From a virus: 52,824 bases of DNA. Location: positions 1-52,824 of the IMG/VR virus record IMGVR_UViG_3300046665_000755. One strand, given 5' to 3'. Position numbers and translations under genes: made by a program. Below are positions 21,786 through 30,946 of this stretch, one piece after another; within the stretch, counting starts at the first letter, position 1; each line of letters starts with the position of its first letter. The notes under the pieces were generated by a model. That model worked only from the letters and a program-made list of their open reading frames with translations. It did no database searches and was not told where the DNA came from.

Positions 21786-22409
21786 ATGGACAGGCCATAC
21801 CCTCCGTTGTCACTGCTTGCGCTGTCGGATCTATCCGACTTCGGTATCCGCCTAACCCCAGCGCCCGAAGTGTGGGAATGGCTCCAAGCCGAAATCCTTG
21901 CCGACACGGGCACCATTCACAACGAAGACCATGCCCACCTGCTTGATGCAGACATCCGAGTCATGTGGGCATCGTCGAGCTTCAATAAGCAGGGCCGTAC
22001 AGTTCTGGGTCAGGCCGAACAGGTAGCGTTCCGAGCTGGTGGTTGGCAGAAAGCCCGGATGGAGCAACAGATGCGTGATTGGTTCGGCGATGTGCCGGCC
22101 TTCATCATCACGCTGGCTGCTGACTACTGCTCCCAGTGCAGCGACACCGACTTCTGCGCCTTGGTTGAGCATGAGCTGTACCACCTGGCTCAAGCGACCG
22201 ACAAATACGGTCAACCAGCATTCACCCAAGACGGCGCGCCGAAGATCAAGCTGCAGGGCCACGACGTCGAAGAGTTTGTCGGTGTGGTCCGACGCTACGG
22301 TGCAAGCCCTGACGTTCAAGCGTTGGTGGATGCTGCAAACAGTCCTGCTGAGGTGGGGAAATTGAACATTGCGAGGGCCTGCGGAACCTGTCTGCTCAAG
22401 TCGGCCTGA
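21786..22409 (+). CDS. Putative zinc metallopeptidase of phage type
   Basis: A 207-residue protein. Residues 129-133 in VEHELYHLAQ form HExxH, the zincin zinc-binding and catalytic motif. Cysteines at about 115-124 (CSQCSDTDFC) and the block GHDVEEFVGVVRRYG follow the putative phage metallopeptidases found upstream of terminase genes. GGAGG before ATG 21786 fixes the start; the longer frame at 21732 crosses the terminator. Substrate unknown; could act in head maturation or on a host protein. Confidence 0.8.
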   Translation: MDRPYPPLSLLALSDLSDFGIRLTPAPEVWEWLQAEILADTGTIHNEDHAHLLDADIRVMWASSSFNKQGRTVLGQAEQVAFRAGGWQKARMEQQMRDWFGDVPAFIITLAADYCSQCSDTDFCALVEHELYHLAQATDKYGQPAFTQDGAPKIKLQGHDVEEFVGVVRRYGASPDVQALVDAANSPAEVGKLNIARACGTCLLKSA

Positions 22410-22439
22410 TTTTGGACAGGTTTGGACGGATGAACGCCT

Positions 22440-22901
22440 ATGGCAGCTCTAAGCAGTGAGGTGAAGACCTTTGTAGTACAGGCTCTCGCTTGCTTCGATA
22501 CGCCTTCTCGGGTGGTTGAGGCGGTCCATAAGGAATTCAGCTTGAGCATCACCCGTCAGCAGGTCGAATCCCACGACCCGACGAAGGTTTCAGGTAAGAA
22601 GCTCGCAGACAGATGGAAGACCCTTTTCGAGCAGACCAGAAAGCGTTTCCGCGAAGAGACTGAAGACATACCCATTGCCAACCGCGCCTTTCGCCTCCGC
22701 GCCATGAACCGCTTTGTGGAGAAGGCCGAGTCGATGAAGAACATCGGCTTGGCCATGCAGATCCTCGAGCAGGCCGCGAAAGAAACTGGCGACATCTACG
22801 TCAACCGGGCGCGGAAGGAAGAAGCCGGCGACGAGCCAGTGATCCCGACCCGCATTCAGATCGACGTGGTGGATGCGAGGAAGCCGAATGCCGAGCCTTA
22901 A
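22440..22901 (+). CDS. Terminase small subunit-like protein (DUF2280)
   Basis: A 153-residue protein. LSSEVKTFVVQALACFDTPSRVVEAVHKEF, then ITRQQVESHDPTKV, is the HTH part of the DUF2280 family, which sits immediately before TerL in many Pseudomonas phages and serves as the DNA-recognition subunit. The C-terminal half is helical and would mediate oligomerisation. It overlaps the TerL start by 14 bases. Confidence 0.86.
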   Translation: MAALSSEVKTFVVQALACFDTPSRVVEAVHKEFSLSITRQQVESHDPTKVSGKKLADRWKTLFEQTRKRFREETEDIPIANRAFRLRAMNRFVEKAESMKNIGLAMQILEQAAKETGDIYVNRARKEEAGDEPVIPTRIQIDVVDARKPNAEP

Positions 22902-24186
22902 CGTTCCACAGGCTCAGTTCCTCACGCTGCCCCACAAGTTTCGTGCTTTCGTTGCCGGGTTCGGCTCGGGCAAGACCTGGGTAGGATGCTCAGCGCTGAG
23001 CAAACACTTTATGGAGTGGCCTGGCGTCAACGCTGGCTACTTCGCACCGACTTACCCGCAGATCCGGGACATCTTCTATCCGACCATGGATGAGGTGGCC
23101 TACGACTGGGGGCTGAAGACCAAGATCAACCAGGCGAACCACGAAGTTCACATCTACAGCGGGCGGCAGTACCGCGGCACTGTGATTTGCCGGTCGATGG
23201 AGAAGCCGCAGACGATTGTCGGTTTCAAGATTGGCCACGCCCTGGTGGATGAGCTGGACGTGCTGACTGCCGTCAAGGCACAGCAGGCCTGGCGCAAGAT
23301 CATCGCTCGGATGCGCTACAACTTGCCCGGGCTGAAGAACGGGGTGGATGTCACCACGACGCCGGAAGGCTTCAAGTTCGTCTTCCTGCAGTTCGTGAAG
23401 CAGCTGCGCGACAAGCCGTCGCTCAAGGAGATGTACGGCCTGGTGCAGGCCAGCACGTTCGACAACGAGCTCAATCTGCCGGATGACTACATCGCCTCCC
23501 TGATGGAGTCGTATCCGCCGCAACTGATCATGGCGTACCTCAAGGGCCAGTTCGTCAACCTGACTTCCGGCACGATCTACACGGCCTATGACCGCAAGCT
23601 CAACGGATGCTTCGATACCGTGCAGCCCGGTGAGCCACTGTTCATCGGTATGGACTTTAACGTTGGCAAGATGGCCGCGATCACACACGTCAAACGTGAC
23701 CTGGGGCTGCCCAGGGCCGTAGATGAACTGATCGACGGCTATGACACGCCCGACATGATCCGCCGCATCAAAGAGCGCTACTGGCAGCACGACGGCAACG
23801 ACTTCAAGAAGACCTGTGAAATCAGGATCTACCCAGATGCTTCGGGCGATTCCCGCAAGTCCGTGAACGCCAGCATCACCGACCTTGCCATGCTCAAGCA
23901 GGCCGGGTTTGCGGTCATCGCTCCAGCGGCAAACCCGCCGGTGAAGGACCGAATCAACGCAATGAACGCCGTCTTCTGCAATGCGCAGGGCGAGCGCCGC
24001 TACCTGATCAACGCATTCACCTGCCCAACCTACGCCGACGGCCTGGAGCAGCAGGTGTGGGGCGCGAACGGGGAGCCAGACAAGACCGCCGGCATCGATC
24101 ACGCGAACGACGCCGGCGGCTACTTCATTCACCGCGAGTACCCGATCGTTAAGCGGACTGCTTTCACCAACTCCCTGAGAATGTGA
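22888..24186 (+). CDS. Terminase large subunit
   Basis: A 432-residue packaging motor. Walker A GFGSGKT is at 24-30 and Walker B plus catalytic Glu in HALVDELDVL (Asp121, Glu122). The nuclease domain has Asp256 in LFIGMDFNVG and a late Asp in AGIDHANDAGGYF. It cuts concatemeric DNA and pumps it into procapsids through the portal. ATG 22888 with GAGG upstream was preferred to the frame start at 22873. Confidence 0.95.
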   Translation: MPSLNVPQAQFLTLPHKFRAFVAGFGSGKTWVGCSALSKHFMEWPGVNAGYFAPTYPQIRDIFYPTMDEVAYDWGLKTKINQANHEVHIYSGRQYRGTVICRSMEKPQTIVGFKIGHALVDELDVLTAVKAQQAWRKIIARMRYNLPGLKNGVDVTTTPEGFKFVFLQFVKQLRDKPSLKEMYGLVQASTFDNELNLPDDYIASLMESYPPQLIMAYLKGQFVNLTSGTIYTAYDRKLNGCFDTVQPGEPLFIGMDFNVGKMAAITHVKRDLGLPRAVDELIDGYDTPDMIRRIKERYWQHDGNDFKKTCEIRIYPDASGDSRKSVNASITDLAMLKQAGFAVIAPAANPPVKDRINAMNAVFCNAQGERRYLINAFTCPTYADGLEQQVWGANGEPDKTAGIDHANDAGGYFIHREYPIVKRTAFTNSLRM

Positions 24187-24190
24187 CCTC

Positions 24191-25585
24191 ATGAGCAATG
24201 ACCCAAGCAAAACGCTACCGGCAGTAGACGCCATGCGCGAAGACTGGGCTCTTGTTGACGCGCTGATGGGTGGCACGAAGGCGATGCAACTGGCGGGTAA
24301 GATCTACCTGCCAAAGTGGCCAAAGGAGGACGACGACGCCTACAAGGAGCGTTTGGGGCTGTCCACGCTGCTCCCTGCGTTCAGCGAGACGGTGCAGAAC
24401 ATGAAGGGTAGGGTGTTCGCAGAACATATCGCGCTCGGCGATGATGTACCTGAGTCGATCAAGGCCTACGTGCAGAACTTCGACCGCCAGGGCAACAACC
24501 TGCAGGTCTGGGCTCAGCAACTGTTCACCGTCGGGCTTTCGCATGGCCTTTGTCATGTGTTGGCCGATTACCCGAAAACGAAAGATGAGCAAGGCAACTC
24601 TATTGTGCGCACTGCTGCGGACGAGAAGGCCGCCGGCGTTCGACCGTACGCGGTGATGATTCACCCTCAGCAGGTGATTGGCTGGCTCACCGAAGAGAAG
24701 GGCGGCGAATGCTCGCTGTCCCAGTTCTGGTATGCGGAGGCAGTCGAAGAACGCGAAGGCGATTTCGGTGTGACCATCATCCCGCAGATCAGGGTGTTGA
24801 TTCCTGGCGGCTGGAGGGTGTACCGCAAGACCGATGACGCCAACGGGAAGAAGGAATGGACCAAGACCGATGAAGGAACGAACACGCTCTCAGTAATCCC
24901 GCTCGCTACGTTTTACACCAAACGCACGGGATTCATGACTGCAACACCACCGCTGCTGGAATTGGCGCACCTCAACAAGAAGCACTGGCAGTCCCAAAGC
25001 GATCAGGACAACATTCTGCACGTTGCACGGGTACCAATGCTGATGATCTCCGGTATCGACGACGACGCTTTTGAACTCAAGGTCGGTACCAGTTCAGCGA
25101 CCAAGCTTCCCGCCGGTGGCGACATGAAGTGGGTCGAGCATACGGGGGCCGCTATCGAGGCAGGCCGCAAGTCTCTGGAAGACCTTGAAGATCAAATGCG
25201 CATCGCCGGTGCCAAGCTGCTTCAGAAGGACAAACAGTCCACGAAGACTGCAACCCAGGCTGAGGAAGAGGCAGCTCAGGAAATGAGCCCATTGCAAACC
25301 ATGGCTGGGCAGCTTGAGGACACGCTTGACCAGGTGCTTCAGTACTTCGCGCTCTGGAAGGGTGAGAAGGAGGGCGGCCACGTGAAGGTGAACGGCAACT
25401 TCGACGTAGACTTCGCACCGGAAACCACTCTTCCACTGCTGCTCAACATGGCAACCCAAGGGCGGCTCTCTGACGAAACCCTGTTTAATGAGTACAAGCG
25501 CCGCGGCGTGGTCTCTGATGACATTGAGTGGGAAGTCGAGAAGCAGAAGATCGCCGACCAGGGGCCAGCGCTCGGAGCTCTCTAA
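24191..25585 (+). CDS. Portal protein (DUF4055)
   Basis: A 464-residue protein with the DUF4055 pattern: LPAFSETVQNMKGRVFAE near the start, LGGRPYA-like VRPYAVMIHPQQVIGW, the core PLLELAHLNKKHWQSQSDQDNILHVARVPML, and the C-terminal ETTLPLLLNMATQGRLSDETLFNEYKRRGV. DUF4055 proteins occupy the portal position between TerL and head morphogenesis genes. It forms the ring through which DNA enters. It starts four bases after the TerL stop. Confidence 0.9.
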   Translation: MSNDPSKTLPAVDAMREDWALVDALMGGTKAMQLAGKIYLPKWPKEDDDAYKERLGLSTLLPAFSETVQNMKGRVFAEHIALGDDVPESIKAYVQNFDRQGNNLQVWAQQLFTVGLSHGLCHVLADYPKTKDEQGNSIVRTAADEKAAGVRPYAVMIHPQQVIGWLTEEKGGECSLSQFWYAEAVEEREGDFGVTIIPQIRVLIPGGWRVYRKTDDANGKKEWTKTDEGTNTLSVIPLATFYTKRTGFMTATPPLLELAHLNKKHWQSQSDQDNILHVARVPMLMISGIDDDAFELKVGTSSATKLPAGGDMKWVEHTGAAIEAGRKSLEDLEDQMRIAGAKLLQKDKQSTKTATQAEEEAAQEMSPLQTMAGQLEDTLDQVLQYFALWKGEKEGGHVKVNGNFDVDFAPETTLPLLLNMATQGRLSDETLFNEYKRRGVVSDDIEWEVEKQKIADQGPALGAL

Positions 25586-26698
25586 ATGGCAACGGTCAAC
25601 GAGATCCTTCAGGACGAGCATATCGCCCATGCGGTATCGCTGGAGAAGTACAAGATTGGCGTGGTGCGGCGCATCATCGCTCTCTTGAATCGGTCGGATG
25701 CCAGCCTGTCGGCAGCGCTGACCGAGGCGCTTGAGCGGATGCCCGCCGAATCCTTCACTGTAGAGCGCCTTGAACTGTTACTGGACGAGGTGAGGGCAGT
25801 CAACGCTCAGGCCTATGACCAAGTGTTCAAAGCGCTTGAGGCTGACCTGAAGGAGCTTGCGGGCTACGAGACCAACTGGCAGCAGACATTGTTTCAGCAG
25901 GCGCTACCTGAACCCGTCCTCGTGCGCTTCCCGCTGGTGAGCATCAGCTCTGAGCAGGCCTATGCCGCCGCGATGTCTCGGCCGTTCCAGGGGCGCCTGT
26001 TGCGCGACTGGGGCAAGCAGGTTGGCGCTGAGCGTATGGTCAAGGTTCGCAATGCGATTCGATCTGGATACCTGGAGGGTAGAACCACCGACCAGATCAT
26101 CCGCAGCATTCGCGGAACCAGGGCGGCTGGCTACGCCGATGGTTTCCTTGAGCGGCCCAGGAAGGACCTGGCTGCGGTCGTGCAGACGGCCGTGAGCCAC
26201 ACAGCGGCTACGGCACGCGAACAGTTCAACGTGGCAAACAGCGAAATCCTGAAGGCCGAAGACTGGCTCAGCACCCTGGATACGAAGACTTCCACCGACT
26301 GCATCATCCGGGACAAGCTTTCGTATGAGGTTGGTACGCATAAGCCGATAGGGCACAAGGTGCCGTGGCTGCAAGGCCCAGGGCGGATTCACTTCTGCTG
26401 TCGCAGCACCTCAACGCCGCGAACCAAGTCATGGCGAGAGCTGGGCATTCCCATTGATGAGATGACACCAGGTCAGCGGGCAAGCATGGACGGCCAAGTG
26501 CCGGGAGATACGACTTACGGAACATGGCTCGACCGACAGTCAGATGCGCGCAAGGCGAAGGTGCTCGGGCCGATGCGGTACCAGCTTTACAAGGACGGCA
26601 AGGGCCTTGAGGATTTTTACTCGCCAACTGGTGAGTGGCTGACCCTGGAGCAGATCAAGCAGCATGACGCGCAAGCATTCGCTAATATGGCTGCATGA
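25586..26698 (+). CDS. Minor head protein, Mu F/SPP1 gp7-like
   Basis: A 370-residue protein. The conserved F-like core runs about 170-285: IRSGYLEGRTTDQIIRSIRG, VVQTAVSHTAATAREQFN, LSTLDTKTSTDCIIRDK and HFCCRSTSTP. Such proteins act in early procapsid assembly next to the portal. ATG directly follows the portal stop. The C-terminal 90 residues are less conserved. Confidence 0.9.
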   Translation: MATVNEILQDEHIAHAVSLEKYKIGVVRRIIALLNRSDASLSAALTEALERMPAESFTVERLELLLDEVRAVNAQAYDQVFKALEADLKELAGYETNWQQTLFQQALPEPVLVRFPLVSISSEQAYAAAMSRPFQGRLLRDWGKQVGAERMVKVRNAIRSGYLEGRTTDQIIRSIRGTRAAGYADGFLERPRKDLAAVVQTAVSHTAATAREQFNVANSEILKAEDWLSTLDTKTSTDCIIRDKLSYEVGTHKPIGHKVPWLQGPGRIHFCCRSTSTPRTKSWRELGIPIDEMTPGQRASMDGQVPGDTTYGTWLDRQSDARKAKVLGPMRYQLYKDGKGLEDFYSPTGEWLTLEQIKQHDAQAFANMAA

Positions 26699-26714
26699 CC
26701 AAGGAGGATGAGCC

Positions 26715-26951
26715 GTGTTAGTGACGTTGATTGGTGGCACAAATGACAGGCGGACGGTAAACATTTCGGATGGTGATATGTTCATCAGCGTTCCAAAGCT
26801 CCATGCGGGGTTCCAATCGGTAGTCGGGGATCTCGGCAATGAGTGCTATGTTTGCCAGGAAGTAATTGGCGCCAACGGCGTAAGTAGGTCGCTTTTCGTC
26901 ATCGAGGGCGGTGACGTCATCGACATCCTTCTGAGGTCCTACAGTGGCTGA
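26715..26951 (+). CDS. Small hypothetical protein, GTG start
   Basis: A 78-residue beta-rich protein starting at GTG 26715, with AAGGAGG seven bases upstream; the ATG inside that site is in another frame. Contains NECYVCQEVI and LFVIEGGDVI. It overlaps the next gene by eight bases. Function unknown. Confidence 0.7.
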   Translation: MLVTLIGGTNDRRTVNISDGDMFISVPKLHAGFQSVVGDLGNECYVCQEVIGANGVSRSLFVIEGGDVIDILLRSYSG

Positions 26952-27192
26952 TACGCCGCGCCTTCATCTCATTCAAGGCACACCAGCCCCTGATACTCCG
27001 GCGGAGCAGGTGCGCAAGCGTGTTCGTGCGATGCCCAAGCCAGCAAAGATGGTTCAATGCCATCGCTGTGGCGGACGCGAGGTGATCGAAACGAAGATCG
27101 GCGTGCTGATGAAGAATGGCAGGCCGGCTGGCGGGACAAAGCAACTGCTCTGCGTCGGCTGCCTGCTTCAAGGGGAGCGGGTGATGCTGTGA
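26944..27192 (+). CDS. Zinc-ribbon protein
   Basis: An 82-residue protein starting at GTG 26944, with GAGGT six bases upstream. CHRCGG ... CVGC forms a four-cysteine zinc ribbon in the C-terminal half; the N-terminal half is Pro-rich and basic (RKRVRAMPKPAKM). Possibly binds DNA or RNA. Located among head genes; role unknown. Confidence 0.75.
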   Translation: MADTPRLHLIQGTPAPDTPAEQVRKRVRAMPKPAKMVQCHRCGGREVIETKIGVLMKNGRPAGGTKQLLCVGCLLQGERVML

Positions 27193-27251
27193 CCTTTCGC
27201 GACGATGGTCGATTCGTCGCATGGAGGACGCGTTCAGATTGGGAACAATGA
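27189..27251 (+). CDS. Possible 20-residue peptide
   Basis: GTG 27189 overlaps the previous stop as GTGA and the frame runs 20 codons (TFRDDGRFVAWRTRSDWEQ). The overlap is the only support. It may be the remnant of a longer protein. Confidence 0.25.
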   Translation: MTFRDDGRFVAWRTRSDWEQ

Positions 27252-27290
27252 TATACAGAGACTCCTAAAACTGTTCCAGAGGATGTCCAA

Positions 27291-27512
27291 ATGGATCTTG
27301 CATCACTCCTTGACAAGACGGCTGTTGGGTCAACGTTTACGCTGTCTCCGCAAAAGCAGGCTGTATCGCTCCCGGACTTTCAATCCGTGGTTCGCGAGGT
27401 TTACCGCCTTCAGAAAGAGGGCTTTGTGTCGGTTTTTAAAGAGCACATCGAGAGCTCCTCCGGACACGGATATGTTGATCTGCTCATAGTCGAGAAGCTA
27501 CGAAGTCTTTAA
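27291..27512 (+). CDS. Small hypothetical protein
   Basis: A 73-residue protein (ASLLDKTAVGSTFTLS, then FQSVVREVYRLQKEGFVSVFKEH). AGAGGA lies eight bases before ATG 27291. A terminator follows. It may be an insertion between the head genes; function unknown. Confidence 0.65.
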   Translation: MDLASLLDKTAVGSTFTLSPQKQAVSLPDFQSVVREVYRLQKEGFVSVFKEHIESSSGHGYVDLLIVEKLRSL

Positions 27513-27541
27513 TCGACCAACCTAAAATACGAGCACCAAAC

Positions 27542-27568
27542 AGCCCTGGCACCCGCCGGGGCTTTTTT
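27542..27568 (+). terminator. Rho-independent terminator
   Basis: AGCCCTGGC pairs imperfectly with GCCGGGGC around an ACCC loop, followed by T6 (27563-27568). Located before the scaffold gene. Confidence 0.85.
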
Positions 27569-27646
27569 ATGGGCGCAATTCCGGATGGATAGCGCCGCGC
27601 CGGGCCGGATGGCCCACCAGATGGGCGGATGCCCGGAGACGAACTG

Positions 27647-28444
27647 ATGAAACTCAAAACAATTGATGTTGGTGGTGTGACCTATGCCGAAGTGAAAGAC
27701 GGCAATCCGGTCTATGTGCATGCTGATGGAAAGGATGTGCCGTTCGATGCTCCTTCCGCAGTTTCCAAGATCACTTCGCTGAACGCCGAAGCCAAAGGGC
27801 ACCGCGAAGCCAAAGAAGCCGCCGAGGCTCGCGCCAAGGCATTCGAAGGCATCGAGGACCCTGAAAAGGCCCGCGCCGCACTGGCAACTGTCGCGAACCT
27901 CGACGCCGGGCAACTGGTCCAGGCGGGCAAGGTGGATGAGATCAAGCAAGCTGCGATCGCGGCCACCGAGGAGAAGTTCAAGGCCCAGGTGTCCACGCTC
28001 ACCGAGCAGATCAAGACCGTCACCACGGAGCGCGACACTACCACCGGCATTCTCTATCAAGAGAAGATCGGCGGCGCCTTCGGCCGTTCCAAGTTCGTCA
28101 CCGACAAAATCGCCGTTCCGCCAGACATGCTGCAAAACACCTTCGGCAAGGCCTTCAAGGTCGAGGAAGGCAAGGTCGTGGCTTACGGCGACGATGGCAA
28201 TAAGATCTACAGCCGCGCGCGCCCTGGCGAGCTGGCTGACTTCGACGAGGCGCTGGAAGCCCTGGTCGAGCGCTACCCGTACCGCGACAACATTCTCAAG
28301 GGCTCCGGCGCAAATGGTGGCGGCGCTCCGAATAATGGCGGCAAGGGCGGTGACAAGAAAACCCTTCCGCGAGCCGCATTTGATGCGCTTGATCCTGCCG
28401 CCAAGGCTGATCACGCACGCAATGGCGGCTTGGTAACTGACTGA
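27647..28444 (+). CDS. Capsid scaffolding protein
   Basis: A 265-residue acidic, Ala/Lys/Glu-rich protein. A beta-strand N-terminus (KLKTIDVGGVTYAEVKDGNPVYVHADGK) is followed by coiled coil (about 40-135) and a Gly/Asn-rich linker. It lies directly before the coat gene, the classic place of a scaffold. ATG 27647 was chosen over 27629, which lies too near GGAG. The scaffold guides coat assembly and leaves before packaging. Confidence 0.85.
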   Translation: MKLKTIDVGGVTYAEVKDGNPVYVHADGKDVPFDAPSAVSKITSLNAEAKGHREAKEAAEARAKAFEGIEDPEKARAALATVANLDAGQLVQAGKVDEIKQAAIAATEEKFKAQVSTLTEQIKTVTTERDTTTGILYQEKIGGAFGRSKFVTDKIAVPPDMLQNTFGKAFKVEEGKVVAYGDDGNKIYSRARPGELADFDEALEALVERYPYRDNILKGSGANGGGAPNNGGKGGDKKTLPRAAFDALDPAAKADHARNGGLVTD

Positions 28445-28480
28445 CCAAAGCCGCCGGGGTTTGCCCGGCAAGTAATCAAT

Positions 28481-28504
28481 GCCCGCCACTGAGCGGGCTT
28501 TTTT
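28481..28504 (+). terminator. Rho-independent terminator
   Basis: GCCCGC (28481-28486), six-base loop, GCGGGC (28493-28498), T6 (28499-28504). It separates scaffold from coat. Confidence 0.9.
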
Positions 28505-28519
28505 GTGGAGAAAGCCAAA

Positions 28520-29668
28520 ATGGCGAACACCCTTAACGGCCTGGTGCCGGACCTGTACGAAGCGCTGGATGTTATCTCGCGAGAGCTGACCGGCTTCATT
28601 CCTGCGGTATCCCGCGACTCGTCCATTGCACGGGCCGCTATCGGTCAGGACGTACTCGTCCCGATCACCAGCGCAGAAGCTGCTGCTGACAACATCCCCG
28701 GCGTAACCGCTCCAGACACTGGTGATACCGCAGTCGACAACGTCGCCGTAGCCATCACCAAAAGCAAGCACGTTCCGGTTCGTTGGAACGGCGAGCAGAC
28801 CCGGGGCCTGCAGAATGCTGGCACCTTCTCGACCATCCAGGCCGATCGTTTCTACCAAGCCATGCGGACACTGGTGAACGAGATCGAGAAGGACTTGTGG
28901 TTTGAGGCTTATCGGAACGCTTCCCGCGCCTTCGGCACCGCCGGCACCACCCCATTCGGTACCGCGGCGGACCTGTCCGACTTCGCAGGCGTCCTGGGTG
29001 TGCTGGAACAGAATGGCGCACCAACGAATGACCTGCAGCTGGTTTTGGGTCACTCGGCCATCGGCAACATGCGTGGCAAGCAGTCTGGCCTGTTCAAGGT
29101 CAACGAGGCGGGCTCCAGCGACATGCTGCGCAACGGTATGACCGACCGCATCATGAACATGGCGATTCGTCACTCCCACCAGGTGGGCCGACACGTCAAA
29201 GGCACCGGTGCTGCGTACGTCACCAACGGCTCCACCGCGATCGGCGCGACCAACATCGCTCTGGCGACCGGCACCGGTACTGTTCTGGCTGGCGACATCG
29301 CGACCTTCGCGGCTGACGGTGACAACAAATACGTCGTTGGCTCTGGTGTTGCGGCCCCGGGCACCATCACCCTCAACAAACCCGGCTCGCAGATTGTCAT
29401 CCCGACTGGCAACGCCCTGACCCTGGGTAACTCGTACACTGCGAACGTGGCGTTTGCCCGCTCGGCGATCGTACTGGCTACCCGTGCCCCGGCAATGCCT
29501 GAGGGCGGTGACTCGGCGGACGACGTGATCACCATCACCGACCCGCTGACCGGTCTGTCGTTCGAGATCGCGGTCTACCGCCAGTTCCTGCAAACGGCCT
29601 ATCACGTGCGTCTGGCCTGGGGCTGCCGCGCGATCAAGGATGAGCACATCAGCCTGCTGCTCGGCTAA
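28520..29668 (+). CDS. Major capsid protein, P22 coat family
   Basis: A 382-residue protein. The N-terminus (LVPDLYEALDVISRELTGFIPAVSRDS) and the run VRWNGEQTRGLQNAGTFSTIQADRFYQAMRTLVNEIEKDL, plus LAWGCRAIKDEHISLLLG at the C-terminus, follow the P22 gp5-like coat family (HK97 fold with an inserted domain). The third quarter is a Thr/Gly/Ala-rich beta region. ATG 28520 is preceded by GGAG. A P22-type coat with a lambda-type tail marks the module boundary. Confidence 0.9.
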   Translation: MANTLNGLVPDLYEALDVISRELTGFIPAVSRDSSIARAAIGQDVLVPITSAEAAADNIPGVTAPDTGDTAVDNVAVAITKSKHVPVRWNGEQTRGLQNAGTFSTIQADRFYQAMRTLVNEIEKDLWFEAYRNASRAFGTAGTTPFGTAADLSDFAGVLGVLEQNGAPTNDLQLVLGHSAIGNMRGKQSGLFKVNEAGSSDMLRNGMTDRIMNMAIRHSHQVGRHVKGTGAAYVTNGSTAIGATNIALATGTGTVLAGDIATFAADGDNKYVVGSGVAAPGTITLNKPGSQIVIPTGNALTLGNSYTANVAFARSAIVLATRAPAMPEGGDSADDVITITDPLTGLSFEIAVYRQFLQTAYHVRLAWGCRAIKDEHISLLLG

Positions 29669-29686
29669 CTCAACCACAACGACAAC

Positions 29687-29710
29687 CAGGGGCTTCGGCC
29701 CCTGCGTTGT
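29687..29710 (+). terminator. Terminator with UUCG tetraloop
   Basis: CAGGGGC (29687-29693), TTCG, GCCCCTG (29698-29704), then CGTTGTTT. A very stable hairpin after the coat gene; the T tract is interrupted, so it may be partial. Confidence 0.75.
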
Positions 29711-29725
29711 TTCTGGAGAATGACA

Positions 29726-30061
29726 ATGGCTGGACTGACGAAAGAACAGAAGGCGGCAAAGGCGCTGCTGGCCAAGGCTATCGAACTCAGTGGTTTGAGC
29801 GCGGAAGCCTTTGAGGCCCTGGGTGAGCAAGAGCGTGCCGACTGGAGCAAAAGCGCACAGGATGCGATTGATTTGGCTGCGGCAGATGCTCAGCGTCTTG
29901 CGGATGAGGCAGCGGCGGCTAAATCGCAAAGCAAGCCTATCGTGGAGGACGATGAACCGGACTACACCGGCCTGGTGAAGGTTGAGCACGGCGGCGAAGA
30001 ACTGCACGTTCATCCCTCCTGCCTGGACGACCACAAGCGACTCGGCTGGAAAGAGGTCTGA
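29726..30061 (+). CDS. Small head-associated protein, unknown
   Basis: A 111-residue protein: a helical, Ala/Glu-rich N-terminal two-thirds and a conserved-looking C-terminus (YTGLVKVEHGGEELHVHPSCLDDHKRLGWKEV). GGAG lies seven bases before ATG 29726; the ATG at 29720 is too close. Its place after the coat suggests a head decoration or completion role, which is inference. Confidence 0.72.
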   Translation: MAGLTKEQKAAKALLAKAIELSGLSAEAFEALGEQERADWSKSAQDAIDLAAADAQRLADEAAAAKSQSKPIVEDDEPDYTGLVKVEHGGEELHVHPSCLDDHKRLGWKEV

Positions 30062-30062
30062 T

Positions 30063-30557
30063 ATGGCTCTGGTGATCGAGAACGGCAAGGTGGTGCCAGG
30101 CGCCGATAGCTTCGCAACGGCCGCCGAACTGGTCACCTATGCCACGAACTTCGGCAAAACAATCCCCGCTGATGAGGTGGCGCAGGAATCCCTGCTACGC
30201 CGCGCCGCTCTGCAAATGGAGGCGATGCCATGGAAAGGCAAGGCGGTGAACCGTGATCAGGCGCTGGCCTGGCCTCGGGCCGAGGTCAAGCGTCAAGGTT
30301 GGGTGTTGCGGTTCGACGAGATCCCGCCACAGGTCAAGGCTGGTCAAATGGCACTGGCTGCCGAGATTCATGCTGACGACCTGATCGCACCTGAAACCAA
30401 AACGGGCGCAGTTGTTTCCGAGACGGTTGGGCCGATCAGCACCACGTTTGCTGTCGCCAGCAAGGCGGTGAGCAAACCTGCGGCAACCCGGCAGTCGTAT
30501 GCGCAGTTCGCCGGGCTGCTGGAATCCTCAAGTCAGGTCAACCTGGTACGCAGCTGA
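30063..30557 (+). CDS. DnaT-like/head completion protein
   Basis: A 164-residue protein. The start ALVIENGKVVPGADSFATAAELVTYATNFG and MEAMPWKGKAVNRDQALAWPRAEVKRQGW follow a phage family annotated as putative DnaT-like ssDNA-binding protein, which lies between coat and tail genes and is more likely an adaptor or connector protein. ATG 30063 is preferred over the frame start at 29982. It overlaps the next gene (TGATG). Confidence 0.78.
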   Translation: MALVIENGKVVPGADSFATAAELVTYATNFGKTIPADEVAQESLLRRAALQMEAMPWKGKAVNRDQALAWPRAEVKRQGWVLRFDEIPPQVKAGQMALAAEIHADDLIAPETKTGAVVSETVGPISTTFAVASKAVSKPAATRQSYAQFAGLLESSSQVNLVRS

Positions 30558-30946
30558 TGGCAGATATCTATGATCGGGCAAAAGCAAGTGCAGCAAGGAT
30601 GCTCGCCCCGCGATCCAGGGGTGGCAAGGGCCTGGAGCTCTCACTGATTCGGGTAACGACCGGCGAGTACGACCCTGAGGCCGGCGGCAGTCCTGTCACC
30701 ACTGAGCAGTTCGACGGATCAGGGCTTCGCCAGAACTATCGCCAGCAAGACATCGACGGCTCACTGATCAAGCAGGGAGACGTCAAGATCCTGATCTCAC
30801 CGGTGTTGCTGGATGGCGTGGACACTCCGCAGCCGGTGACACTGGACAAGATCGCCTTCGACGGGGACACCTACACGGTGCAGCACGTTGACCCTTGGGA
30901 TTACGCCGGCATTGCCGTCGGCTTCAGTGTGCAGGCCAGAAAATGA
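30557..30946 (+). CDS. Head-tail connector-region protein
   Basis: A 129-residue beta-rich protein (LSLIRVTTGEYDPEAGGSPVTTEQFDGSG, then YTVQHVDPWDYAGIAVGFSVQARK). It lies between the DnaT-like protein and the gp10/Z-like protein, the position of the head-tail joining stopper protein. Overlaps both neighbours by a few bases. Confidence 0.75.
   Translation: MADIYDRAKASAARMLAPRSRGGKGLELSLIRVTTGEYDPEAGGSPVTTEQFDGSGLRQNYRQQDIDGSLIKQGDVKILISPVLLDGVDTPQPVTLDKIAFDGDTYTVQHVDPWDYAGIAVGFSVQARK

Noticed and set aside
22990-24276. 428-codon minus-strand frame opposite TerL
   Set aside because: TerL has intact Walker and nuclease motifs; the antisense frame has no domain-like features or start signal.
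27509-30136. Open frame of 875 codons on the minus strand opposite scaffold, coat and connector genes
   Set aside because: It runs antisense across four well-supported genes, has no ribosome-binding site and its composition is what the G/C third-position bias of the real genes produces on the other strand.
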